DNA from: Blastocatellia bacterium
GTDB taxonomy: Bacteria > Acidobacteriota > Blastocatellia > Pyrinomonadales > Pyrinomonadaceae
Direction: 5' to 3'
NCBI GenBank assembly: GCA_003175865.1
Contig: PSRF01000046.1
Span: 1-8,240 of the forward strand
Length of the DNA stretch: 8,240 bases
Each line of letters begins with the position of its first letter. The stretch's first letter is position 1. The position numbers and the translations under genes were made by a program. Below, one piece after another: positions 1-6,961 of this stretch. The notes under the pieces are model-generated. The model was not told the origin of the DNA. It ran no database searches and saw only the letters and a program-made list of their open reading frames with translations.

Positions 1-2
1 AA

Positions 3-311
3 AAGCCCCTCGATGCCCGAGTGACCATCGCTGGTTTCGGCTCGCGGGTGACGCTCAATGCAGGCCAATGTATAACACTGAATATACAGGTGCGTTTCAC
101 GGGAACTAACACCTACGTAACCGTGACCAATGACCCGAACAGCACCTTCTTTACTGATCCTGCCGAGCAACACGGCGTCTTCACATCTAAGAATGTATGG
201 TGCGCCCTCCCCCCGGATCGCGGCCAAGGCTTCCCGATCTTCGGTAGTTACACTGATACAGCGACTGGGAAAACCGCGAAGGATCTAGTGCTCGTTTTCG
301 TCAACCCTTAG
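3..311 (+). CDS. C-terminal part of an unrecognised, probably extracellular beta-rich protein (5' end outside the window)
   Basis: The frame is open from the left edge to a TAG stop at 309-311, so this is the last roughly 102 residues of a longer protein. The GTG at 21 is an internal valine, not a convincing start. The segment alternates short hydrophobic and Thr/Asn/Gly-rich stretches (e.g. SRVTLNAGQCITLNIQV, then YVTVTNDPNSTFF and KDLVLVFVNP), as in Ig-like or similar beta-sandwich domains of secreted bacterial proteins. Two cysteines (one in AGQC, one in VWCAL) could form a disulfide. I do not recognise a family and no catalytic motif is visible. It lies on the island side of the tRNA fragment at 590-634, so it may be cargo of an integrated element. 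The coding status is fairly secure; the Ig-like reading is inference. Confidence 0.55.
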   Translation, partial: KPLDARVTIAGFGSRVTLNAGQCITLNIQVRFTGTNTYVTVTNDPNSTFFTDPAEQHGVFTSKNVWCALPPDRGQGFPIFGSYTDTATGKTAKDLVLVFVNP

Positions 312-589
312 CGTACTGTGGCATTGACACTCCCGTTTGATAAACGTCGGCGCCGAGATTGGATGGGGGCATGGACCCCCCGTGCTCTGAATCGCTTGGC
401 ACGTCACCTCGTCACCGACGCCACAGTGAACGAGTTAATTCTGATGGTTTAATTGGTGTGCCGAATCGTGCGCGAACCCAGCCGAGCAGTAAAATATTCA
501 TCAGTACCAAGTTGACACTGATCGTTGGAATTCTTAATCGAACGTCAAAGCAAATCGCCCGACAACACAGACACACAACCTGGATAAGC
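312..589. other. Gene-free stretch at the presumed end of an integrated element
   Basis: No reading frame here resembles a protein; the 85-codon frame at 359-616 has low-complexity content and runs into the tRNA fragment. Small dyads are visible: CGTTT/AAACG at 334-346 and GGGGG/CCCCC at 365-380 with a 6-nt loop, the latter a possible but T-tract-less hairpin downstream of the first gene. A TTGACA hexamer at 512-517 has a weak TTAATC partner at 534-539 (16-nt spacer), a low-grade promoter-like match. No tRNA 5' half, D-arm or integrase fragment was found. Confidence 0.4.
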
Positions 590-634
590 CTTTTAACCAG
601 TGAGTCGCAGGTTTGAGTCCTGCTCGGCTCACCA
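590..634 (+). other. 3' half of tRNA-Lys(UUU): candidate attachment (att) site scar
   Basis: The segment reads as a tRNA from anticodon loop to CCA: loop CTTTTAA (590-596, anticodon TTT at 592-594), 3' anticodon stem CCAGT (597-601), variable loop GAGTC (602-606), T-stem GCAGG/CCTGC (607-611 and 619-623) around loop TTTGAGT, 3' acceptor strand TCGGCTC (624-630), discriminator A631 and encoded CCA (632-634). The bases before 590 cannot pair as the 5' anticodon stem (ACTGG needed, TAAGC present), and no D-arm or GAGCCGA acceptor strand lies at the expected distance. Tyrosine-recombinase elements typically recombine in this anticodon-loop-to-3'-end block, restoring the tRNA at one end and leaving such a fragment at the other. 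The element would then lie to the left and the chromosome would resume at about 635. The T-loop has T where C56 is nearly invariant, fitting a non-functional copy. Confidence 0.72.
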
Positions 635-650
635 ATTCCATGAATGATTT

Positions 651-684
651 AGGGCAGCCACTTCGTTAACAGAAGCGCTGCCCT
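651..684. terminator. Hairpin between the tRNA fragment and the PRC-barrel gene
   Basis: AGGGCAGC (651-658) pairs perfectly with GCTGCCCT (677-684). A small asymmetric internal loop follows, then CTTC/GAAG (661-664 with 672-675) closes a 7-nt loop. It sits 36 bases beyond the stop of the minus-strand PRC gene and 16 bases after the tRNA fragment, where a terminator for either is expected. There is no real T-tract on either strand, so an intrinsic terminator is plausible but not proven. Confidence 0.45.
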
Positions 685-720
685 GTTCATTTGATGGTTC
701 TAATTCTGTTTTGTTCAGTG

Positions 721-1566
721 TTACTTTTTGTGAGATCGATAGTCCCTTCTTTCCAAAGTCTCAAGCAAACTAACAACTGACGATAAGGACGTGTCTGAGT
801 TACGCGTTGAATCCAATCTCGGCCTGAATTCCCAGTAGTGGTCGTGAAGGGCAATCTCAAAATCGTGCGTCAGCGGTTTCTCAGGATCAAACGCAGGCGC
901 GGTAATGATTTTGGTCCGCTTGAGGCTCACGTACACATTCTGCTCCGCTGCGTTGACCCATAGGATCCATTCCGTGGGAAGCAGTACTTTCTTGCTTGAC
1001 CACCGATTTCTTACGGTTGACACAAGGTACTGAATCGTCCATGTCTCATCATCCACGATGCCATCTTCGATCTGACCAATTTCGCCGTCCACCGCCATCA
1101 CGTGATAGCGACTCACTACTTTCGAACTTCGCAAATGCTCGTCGTAAGCAGGCCGGAATGACTGCTCTGAGGTCTTACTTTTTTCAGAATCGTGCGCGCT
1201 GTCAGGTATAGATCCGCTATGAGGATCATTGAAAGCATTCAATCCAAGATAGTAGGGCCAGCCGAAGTAGACAGAATAATCATGTGGTTGTTCAAGGCCC
1301 TCGGGCTTGTGCATGCGAACATCATCGCTTTCCTGGACCTGTTGTTTGCTGAATGCCGCGTTAATGGTCTTGGTAGATGCGTCCACGTCAATAATTGCGG
1401 AGGGCGACATGAGTACTTTCTTACCATGCAGCCAAGTGCCAATATCCAGTACGAAGTATCTGATCTTCCAATCTCGATCATCAAAATAGAATTGCTCCAG
1501 ATGACCAATGTCTCCGTCGGTCGCGTGAAGCCTATAAGTTCCCAACTGTCTAATTTGCCGTAACAT
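721..1566 (-). CDS. Double PRC-barrel domain protein
   Basis: The 281-residue product carries two copies of the PRC-barrel fold, the domain shared by the photosynthetic reaction centre H subunit and RimM. Repeat 1 (about residues 1-75) starts MLRQIRQLGTYRLHATDG and contains FYFDDRDWKIRYFVLD and the KKVLMSP strand. Repeat 2 (about 144-218) has the matching HVMAVDGEIGQIEDGIVDDE, WTIQYLV and KKVLLP elements. An acidic, Ser-rich linker separates them and a charged tail follows. There is no signal peptide or membrane span, so it is probably cytoplasmic. Tandem PRC proteins of this layout are usually annotated only as PRC-barrel proteins, and a molecular role is not known to me. The frame extends upstream to 1761, but the ATG at 1566 begins exactly where family members start, and the extra 65 residues are Cys-rich and domain-less. 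Only a distant GGGG serves as a possible ribosome site. The gene appears monocistronic. Confidence 0.85.
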   Translation of the reverse strand: MLRQIRQLGTYRLHATDGDIGHLEQFYFDDRDWKIRYFVLDIGTWLHGKKVLMSPSAIIDVDASTKTINAAFSKQQVQESDDVRMHKPEGLEQPHDYSVYFGWPYYLGLNAFNDPHSGSIPDSAHDSEKSKTSEQSFRPAYDEHLRSSKVVSRYHVMAVDGEIGQIEDGIVDDETWTIQYLVSTVRNRWSSKKVLLPTEWILWVNAAEQNVYVSLKRTKIITAPAFDPEKPLTHDFEIALHDHYWEFRPRLDSTRNSDTSLSSVVSLLETLERRDYRSHKK

Positions 1567-1878
1567 CTTTTTTGCAACCCCCAAATGCCGTGCCCAATCG
1601 AGCACAGAAATTAACATCATCGATGTAACTGAGGGAGAAATGTCGGTTAATTGGGGGGAGAACTTGCACCCGGCGTCAGTACATCCACTAATTAGATGCC
1701 CGCAATAATTCGTGCGCTGCATCTGCTCTTTGCAGTAATTAAACTCTACACCTTGCAGCAAAACACTATCAAGATCTCACCGCCTAACTAAGGCTCAAGC
1801 CATTCTTGACGTCCGCAAACTTTAGTCAAGCATTGACGCAGAGCTGCGCACAAATTCATCGAGAGAATCGTAATGAGC
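1567..1878. other. Intergenic region upstream of the PRC-barrel gene
   Basis: This stretch holds the leader and promoter region of the minus-strand PRC gene. I find no strong -10/-35 pair. Three copies of the pentamer TTGAC or its complement lie close together (1806-1810, 1825-1829, 1833-1837); the last two form a 5-bp dyad with a 3-nt spacer and could be a weak binding site. Nothing else is recognisable. Confidence 0.3.
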
Positions 1879-1906
1879 AAAAAAGCAGCGGCTCGTGAAA
1901 GCCGCT
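1879..1906 (-). terminator. Intrinsic terminator of the haloperoxidase-like gene
   Basis: Read on the minus strand, a perfect 7-bp stem AGCGGCT/AGCCGCT with a 6-nt loop (1887-1906) is followed by GC and then six T residues (complement of 1879-1884). It begins 28 bases after the TAG stop of the haloperoxidase-like gene. This is a textbook Rho-independent terminator in orientation, spacing and T-tract. Confidence 0.8.
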
Positions 1907-1934
1907 CCCGAATGGACGCGTGGGGTCAGACACT

Positions 1935-3189
1935 CTATTCACCAATGGGTCGCAGAAAGTGATCACGAACCCATTGCGCTACTAGTCTGCCTTGTTTGCG
2001 GGCCAACTCGTCTGCGAAGCGGAAGTGAATGCCCTCGTAAATGCGAGCATCAACTACCTCCTGTTGCACATCTGAGAAGCGAGTAAAGTTGCGTATGTCC
2101 TGCACGGTTGGACCAGGATTTGTGGTGGTTACTGAGAAGCTCATCTCATTCCCGAAGTACAGTGCAAGACTGCGCGTAGTGGCAGCCGTGAGGTTGTTCG
2201 CTCCGGAGGTAAAGTCGGGATACGGCGGCGAAGGGATGAGCGGCAACCATGTTGCATCGCCAATTGTTTGCGGATTGCCGTCATTATCGCCTTCGCGGAT
2301 TGCCGTAATAGGACGCCAGAAAGTGAAAGTACTCTTGCTATCCCAAGCGGTGATCCCGGCATCAGCCATCGACATGTTGACCAACGCAAGTAGCCGCGCG
2401 CTGTCGCCAATATTCTCGCTGTTGGCTTCTGAAAGGTTCGCCGTTACTTGATTCCACAGCAGCACGTAATTTGAGTTCCAGAAATTGGCCTGATCAGTTT
2501 TGCGCAGCGCTACGCTCGGTGCTGTCACTCTTCCCAAGTCGCTTCACTTCGTCGTAGTCGCGTGTGTACTCCGGACTGTTCAAGTCAGGCGGGCCTTGCG
2601 GCCGGTACTGCGAAGGGCTATTCAGTGCGAACGGAGTAACAGTGGCTAACCAGGGCACTGCCATCGGTGCGTTCGCCGGCGGCGTCGGACGCCACACACC
2701 AATCGCAACGCTACCAACGAACGGCGGCGGCGGTGGAACAGGAAAGCTGCCGTCAGTGGCTCGAAGCGCAATGATTCCGGCGGCGGCTTCGGCTCCAACC
2801 GCGACACCAGGATCAGCTGGATTCAAACCGTGATCGAGTAAGTACTGTTGATAGATCGCTTCAATGGCCGCGGCTCGGCCGGGAAAACGGTTGACGAGCA
2901 CGTCGCGCGCCGCCTTCGCGGCGGCCGAGAATGGCGAGCCTGTTGCTCCTGGAATAACAACGTGGTACGGCCGATACTCTCCGACGATGGCCTGGACTGC
3001 GTCATAAACAGCTAGCTGGACGGTTGCCATGTCGAGGGTTCCGGATGGGCCTGGACGTGCGGCCGTAACCACTTCCTGAACGGCAATTCTGTTCCAGTCA
3101 GTCACGGTGTCAGCGCGTGCAGTGACCGCAAAAGCAAGAGTGAAGATCACACCAGAAATGAGTGTTGAGGTTTGAAATCTAGGTTTCAT
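1935..3189 (-). pseudogene. Secreted vanadium-dependent haloperoxidase / PAP2-like protein, split by a 1-base frameshift
   Basis: From the ATG at 3189 (AAAGGA ribosome site 5 bases away) frame one gives 231 residues, ending after SAAQN at a TGA. Removing one base from the four-A run (T-run 2498-2501 on the + strand) joins it to the second frame, giving SAAQ-TDQANFW and a 417-residue protein, the normal family layout. Residues 1-26 are a signal peptide with a likely ARA|DT cut, so the product should be exported. The helical N-terminal half includes a proline-rich loop. The C-terminal half has the oxyanion site of the PAP2/haloperoxidase superfamily: K285-x6-R292-P293, a TSGAN segment (327-331) where PSGH is usual, and R382-x5-H388. 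Vanadium enzymes use this pocket to bind vanadate and oxidise halides with peroxide; relatives are phosphatases. The loss of the PSGH histidine makes the exact activity uncertain. The frameshift may be genuine decay or a sequencing indel; the rest reads cleanly, so the lesion is recent or artefactual. Confidence 0.82.
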
Positions 3190-3356
3190 GGCTATTCCTT
3201 TCTGTGGTCGGATGCGGAGTGTTCGGCACAGTCTCTGGAAATGAGGAGTACCGGACGCCTCCATCTAAGTTGCTCAACCTCCTAACGCGAGAAGGACAGT
3301 TGAAAACCTCTAACATCGTGAGCGGACGTTCGTGGGTTTGTTCCAGGTCGGCAATC

Positions 3357-3385
3357 TGGCCGGATTAGTTGGTGGAAGATATAAT
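3357..3385 (+). promoter_or_regulatory. Candidate sigma-70-type promoter of the sigma-factor gene
   Basis: A perfect TATAAT lies at 3380-3385. The hexamer 17 bases upstream (TGGCCG, 3357-3362) matches the -35 consensus poorly. Transcription would start near 3392 and give a leader of about 97 nt before the ATG at 3489. The rest of the 299-base divergent gap (3190-3488) holds the haloperoxidase ribosome site and two imperfect copies of AACCTC(C)TAAC (3276-3286 and 3305-3314). No clear minus-strand promoter was found. Confidence 0.4.
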
Positions 3386-3461
3386 AACCGCCAATTACGA
3401 GACGGCCTGTTATTCCATTTCATTCCTGTAATTCGTCGTCTTTCCCAATTCCCTTTGTTTA

Positions 3462-3477
3462 AATCCGTAAACGGATT
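3462..3477. promoter_or_regulatory. Palindrome just upstream of the sigma-factor start
   Basis: AATCCGT and ACGGATT are perfect complementary arms separated by AA, ending 11 bases before the ATG at 3489. It could be an operator dyad or, in the mRNA, a small hairpin covering the ribosome-binding region. No other Shine-Dalgarno match precedes this start. It lies about 70 bases downstream of the predicted transcription start, which favours an RNA-level or roadblock role if it has one. Confidence 0.35.
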
Positions 3478-3488
3478 ACCTGAACCTC

Positions 3489-4076
3489 ATGACGTCTTCG
3501 ACTCAACAAGTAACGGAACTGCTCACCGCCTGGAGCAGCGGCGATCAAACCGCACGAGACAGACTCATACCCCTTGTTTACGAGGAGCTTCATCGACTGG
3601 CCCATCGCTACATGAAACGGGAATCACCGGGACACACCCTGCAAACGTCGGCCTTGGTTAATGAGGCTTTCGTAAAGCTCGTCGATCAGCGAGATGTTCG
3701 CTGGCGGAATCGCGCTCACTTCTTTGGCATTGCCGCACAACTTATGCGGCGAATTCTGGTTGATCACGCGCGCGGCCGACAGACAGCCAAACGCGGAGGC
3801 GGCGTTCACGCGATCTCTTTCGACGATGGTCTGTATGTGTCTGAGAAGCGTAGCGCTGAAGTTGTCGCGATCCACGAAGCTCTGGAACAACTGACTAAGT
3901 TTGATCAACGCAAAGGGCAAATAGTCGAACTTCGCTTCTTTGGTGGACTCAGTATCGATGAGACAGCGGAAGTGCTCGGCGTTTCGCCAGGTACTGTTAT
4001 GCGCGATTGGACCTTGGCAAAGGCCTGGCTGCACCGAGAGATATCACCGCAAGTTCCAGAGGTTAGAGGTTTCTGA
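3489..4076 (+). CDS. ECF-type RNA polymerase sigma factor (TIGR02999-like)
   Basis: The 195-residue protein belongs to the sigma-70 subfamily abundant in Acidobacteriota and Planctomycetes (PF07638/TIGR02999). It directs RNA polymerase to a dedicated promoter set. Region 2 (about residues 25-97) shows [33 protein letters not shown] and the very conserved [20 protein letters not shown] block. Region 4 (about 128-185) ends in the helix-turn-helix [21 protein letters not shown]. The start fits the family N-terminus ([12 protein letters not shown]), although no good ribosome site precedes it. There is no membrane span and no adjacent classical anti-sigma gene. The next gene on the same strand is a membrane-linked Ser/Thr kinase, a frequent pairing in this group that suggests kinase-linked control, but this is inferred. 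The 181 bases between them contain a large inverted repeat. The length is typical and no lesion is seen. Confidence 0.92.
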   Translation: MTSSTQQVTELLTAWSSGDQTARDRLIPLVYEELHRLAHRYMKRESPGHTLQTSALVNEAFVKLVDQRDVRWRNRAHFFGIAAQLMRRILVDHARGRQTAKRGGGVHAISFDDGLYVSEKRSAEVVAIHEALEQLTKFDQRKGQIVELRFFGGLSIDETAEVLGVSPGTVMRDWTLAKAWLHREISPQVPEVRGF

Positions 4077-4107
4077 CAGGTTCTTCGCGTTAAGTTGGGG
4101 CGATCTT

Positions 4108-4127
4108 GTTCGTGTTAGTTCGTGTGA
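4108..4127 (+). repeat. Tandem 10-bp direct repeat
   Basis: GTTCGTGTTA (4108-4117) is followed immediately by GTTCGTGTGA (4118-4127), 9 of 10 bases identical. It lies between the sigma-factor stop and the left arm of the large inverted repeat. It may be slippage debris or part of a dispersed intergenic repeat; no function can be assigned. Confidence 0.6.
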
Positions 4128-4135
4128 TTTCAGTC

Positions 4136-4244
4136 AACTCCTTGGAGTGCGACGGCCCGGCGTCGCTTTGTTATAGCATCACAATCTTCCACTGAAGTTC
4201 TCGATATAACAAAGCGACGCCGGGCCGTCGCACTCCAAGGAGTT
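4136..4244. repeat. Perfect 40-bp inverted repeat with 29-nt loop, nested palindromes (REP/MITE-like)
   Basis: Positions 4136-4175 are the exact reverse complement of 4205-4244, with a 29-nt spacer. Each arm itself contains two smaller dyads: ACTCC-TT-GGAGT (4137-4148; right copy 4232-4243 with AA) and GCGACG-gcccgg-CGTCGC (4149-4166; right copy 4214-4231). The DNA or RNA could thus form either one long hairpin or several small ones. No target-site duplication or T-tract is visible, so neither a recent transposon insertion nor an intrinsic terminator is evident. The right arm ends 13 bases before the kinase ATG and contains AAGGAG (4237-4242), which would be fully paired in the long hairpin. 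This composition resembles extragenic palindromic elements and small hairpin-type MITEs, but no family can be named. Confidence 0.9.
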
Positions 4245-4257
4245 ACGGTTTAAGGAC

Positions 4258-6957
4258 ATGACTCCCGAACGCTGGCAAGTGATTGACGAATTATTCCACG
4301 CGGCTCTCGGGCGCAATGCTGCGGAGCGTTCTGACTTCCTTGCCCATCAGTGTGGAAGTGATGAGCAGTTGCGCCACGAAGTTGAATCGTTACTCTTATC
4401 GCACGAGCGCGCCGACAACTTCATTGAAACTCCTGCCGGTGACGTTGCTGCAGATTTGCTTGGCACCCACAAGTCCACTTTCGAACCGAGTCAACAGATC
4501 GAAAACTACTGCATCATCCGACAACTCGGCCTGGGTGGCATGGGCGAAGTGTATTTGGCGGAAGACACCAGGTTGAAACGTAAGGTTGCTTTGAAGCTGC
4601 TGCCGCCGCGCTTTACCGTCAATCCTGAGCGCGTGCGCCGCTTCGAACGTGAGGCACGTGCTGCATCGACCCTCAATCATCCGAACATCGTTACGATTTA
4701 CGAAATCAGACAATCCGGCTCGATGCACTTCATTGCGACGGAGTTTGTTGACGGCAAGACCTTGCGCCAGTTGATTAATGAGGAGCCTTTAAAGCTGACG
4801 GACATCCTTAACGTAGCAATCCAGGTCGCCGATGCACTTAGCGGCGCCCACGCTGCTGGAATTATTCATCGCGATGTCAAACCCGAAAACATCATGATTC
4901 ACCAGCAAGGTTACGTGAAGGTCCTCGACTTTGGATTAGCAAAGCTCAACGAGCAGCAAGCGGCCGACGCCGATCCGGAGTCGCCGACACTGCTGCAATC
5001 AAATCCCGGGTTGGTGATGGGCACAGTCCAGTACATGTCACCGGAACAGGCGCGTGGGAAGAATGTCGGAATGCGCAGTGACATTTGGTCTCTCGGAATC
5101 GTGCTTTATGAAATGTTAGCGGGGCACGTGCCTTTTGAAGGTGAGACACCAAGCCATGTGATGGTGTCATTAATGGAAAATGAGCCGCAGCCATTGAAAA
5201 GTCACGCGCACGTACCGGAAGAGTTAGATCGGATTGTAGGTAAGGCATTACGGAAGGACCAACACGAACGGTATCAAACGGCGAATCATTTTGCGCGCGA
5301 CCTGAGAGACCTAAGAAACAAACTGAAAACTGATTCACGTTTGAGTAGCTGGTTGAGCACCGTTCCGAGTCGTCGAGAGGAACCGATCGAAACTACAGAC
5401 TTGTTTTCGTCGAAGACATGCAAAACTGCTCCGATGGCGCTCGCATCCCTGACAGCATCAAGCGGTGAGTATCTAGTTGATCGAATCAAACAATCTAGAA
5501 GATTTGTTCTGGCGGCACTCCTAGTCCTGGCTGTGAGTGCGATCGTCGTCGGTTATCGGTTCTGGGTTGCCCGGCGTGGCGTTAACAAACCGATTCAATC
5601 GATCGCTGTGATGCCGTTTAGTAATGTGGCCAATAATTCCGACGTGGAGTATCTTTCGGACGGACTCACTGACAGTCTAACAAACAACCTGTCGCCGCTT
5701 GCCGGCCTCACAGTCATTTCGCGAACTTCAAGTTTCAAATACAAAGGCAAAGAAGTAGATCCAAAGGAGGTTGCCCGGACTTTGGGAGTCGATGCCATTG
5801 TCACGGGTCGCATTACTCAACTCAGCGACGAGTACCTGATCAGCGTTGAATTAGTTGACGCGCGAGATCGGAGGCAAATCTGGGGCAAGCAATACAATGG
5901 CTATTCTTCGGATCTCCTCAAGGTAATGGTGGAAACGTCGAAAGAAATTACGCGAGAGTTGCGACTGCGCCTCACGCAAGCCGAGGAGCGACAACTGACA
6001 CAGATGAGTAATCTCAATCCTCAAGCCTATGACTGGTATCTTCGGGGTCAAGCAGTATGGGACAAGGGCGGTACCGATAATCGTAAGCTGGCGGCTGAAT
6101 ACTACAACCGCGCGATTGCAACCGATCAAGGATACGCGCTTGCTTATACGGCTCTCGCGAGTGCTTACAGTAATCTTATTACCAACAACGAATTGGAGCA
6201 GAAAGAGTTTGCACCAAAGGCCGAAGCCGCCGCCCGGAAGGCGGTCGAACTGGATGATAATCTTGCGGAAGCACATCTGACTCTCGCAAATATGAGCATC
6301 AATAAGTGGGAATGGAATATTGCTGAGTCAGAGATCAAACGTACGCTCGAACTGAATCCCAACCTGGCCCAGGCACATCGCGTCTATGGCAAGTATCTCC
6401 TAATCCATGGCAGGCCCGAGGAAGCTGTTGCCGAGGGCAATAGCGCGCAGGAATTAGATCCTCTCGGGAGGTCAGCGAAACAGCACCGGCTAGACACTCT
6501 GTGGCTTTATCGCAAATGGGATGAGGCGCTCGAGCTCGCCAAACAAATGCTGGAACTGGATCCGAATAATCCCGATAAGCACTTTATGGTTGGTTGGCTC
6601 AACGTCCATCTGGGACGAAATCAGGCGGCGATAGAATCGTATCTCGAAGCAATCAGACTGGGAGATAAAAGCGGCGACGCGCAAATCATGCTTGCGCAAG
6701 CGTACGCGTTTGCCGGCGATCGGAACGAGGCACGTCAAATTCTTACCCGGTTTGAGAGCGGCAAAGAATATGCTTCGCCGTTCAGTTTGTCGGTGGTGTA
6801 TTTGGCGCTTGATGATCGTGACAAAGCTTTTGCTTCGCTCGAAAGCGCATACGAACAACATGATCAGCAGTTGATATGGCTGAGAAGCGCCTGGGATTTT
6901 GATCCGATTCGAACTGACCCGCGTTATGAGAGTCTAGTTCGGCGCATTGGTCTTTAA
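4258..6957 (+). CDS. Membrane-anchored Ser/Thr protein kinase with TolB-like and TPR regions
   Basis: This 899-residue protein has four parts. An N-terminal segment (1-70, MTPERWQVIDELFHAAL...VESLLL) is common to acidobacterial kinases. The Hanks-type kinase domain (about 83-356) has the glycine loop GLGGMGEVY (91-99), catalytic Lys113, helix-C Glu132, HRDVKPEN with Asp206 and Asn211, DFG (224-226), SPE (261-263) and DIWSLG Asp275, so all residues needed for phosphotransfer are present. One transmembrane helix lies at about 415-436. Beyond it are a TolB/FlgO-like domain (about 446-575; IAVMPFSN, YLSDGLTDSLTNNL, VDAIVTGRI) and TPR repeats from about 590 to the end. The kinase should act in the cytoplasm while the TolB/TPR half probably senses or scaffolds outside the membrane. 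The MTPERW start fits the family; TAAGGAC abuts it with almost no spacing, and the better AAGGAG lies 15 bases away inside the inverted repeat. Substrates are unknown; the upstream sigma factor is a candidate partner. Confidence 0.95.
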   Translation: MTPERWQVIDELFHAALGRNAAERSDFLAHQCGSDEQLRHEVESLLLSHERADNFIETPAGDVAADLLGTHKSTFEPSQQIENYCIIRQLGLGGMGEVYLAEDTRLKRKVALKLLPPRFTVNPERVRRFEREARAASTLNHPNIVTIYEIRQSGSMHFIATEFVDGKTLRQLINEEPLKLTDILNVAIQVADALSGAHAAGIIHRDVKPENIMIHQQGYVKVLDFGLAKLNEQQAADADPESPTLLQSNPGLVMGTVQYMSPEQARGKNVGMRSDIWSLGIVLYEMLAGHVPFEGETPSHVMVSLMENEPQPLKSHAHVPEELDRIVGKALRKDQHERYQTANHFARDLRDLRNKLKTDSRLSSWLSTVPSRREEPIETTDLFSSKTCKTAPMALASLTASSGEYLVDRIKQSRRFVLAALLVLAVSAIVVGYRFWVARRGVNKPIQSIAVMPFSNVANNSDVEYLSDGLTDSLTNNLSPLAGLTVISRTSSFKYKGKEVDPKEVARTLGVDAIVTGRITQLSDEYLISVELVDARDRRQIWGKQYNGYSSDLLKVMVETSKEITRELRLRLTQAEERQLTQMSNLNPQAYDWYLRGQAVWDKGGTDNRKLAAEYYNRAIATDQGYALAYTALASAYSNLITNNELEQKEFAPKAEAAARKAVELDDNLAEAHLTLANMSINKWEWNIAESEIKRTLELNPNLAQAHRVYGKYLLIHGRPEEAVAEGNSAQELDPLGRSAKQHRLDTLWLYRKWDEALELAKQMLELDPNNPDKHFMVGWLNVHLGRNQAAIESYLEAIRLGDKSGDAQIMLAQAYAFAGDRNEARQILTRFESGKEYASPFSLSVVYLALDDRDKAFASLESAYEQHDQQLIWLRSAWDFDPIRTDPRYESLVRRIGL

Positions 6958-6961
6958 GGAC

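Noticed and set aside
359..616. 85-codon open frame on the + strand
   Set aside because: No domain-like composition; it runs through the tRNA fragment, has no ribosome site, and its GG-rich start lies in a hairpin.
350..634. A transfer-messenger RNA ending at the CCA at 634
   Set aside because: GCGCCGA at 350-356 could pair at 6 of 7 positions with the acceptor strand TCGGCTC, but the usual TTCGAC-GGG segment after the acceptor and a tag frame ending in Leu-Ala-Ala are missing. The CTTTTAA anticodon loop fits tRNA-Lys better.
1567..1761. 65-residue N-terminal extension of the PRC-barrel protein
   Set aside because: The extension is Cys-rich and without domain character, while the internal ATG at 1566 gives exactly the family's usual N-terminus MLRQIRQLG.
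2041..2451. 136-codon + strand frame opposite the haloperoxidase-like gene, and other long antisense frames inside the kinase
   Set aside because: They lie opposite genes with clear protein motifs, have no recognisable domains, and are expected by chance in this base composition.
2494..2505. Programmed +1 frameshifting in the haloperoxidase-like gene
   Set aside because: After a +1 slip neither the Gln nor the Asn tRNA would re-pair acceptably, there is no prfB-like upstream Shine-Dalgarno and no downstream structure, and a four-A run is short for transcriptional slippage. A plain indel is simpler.
4136..4244. Intrinsic terminator between sigma factor and kinase
   Set aside because: The stem is very strong, but no T-tract follows on either strand; a 40-bp perfect stem with nested dyads is more like a repeat element, though it might still hinder transcription.
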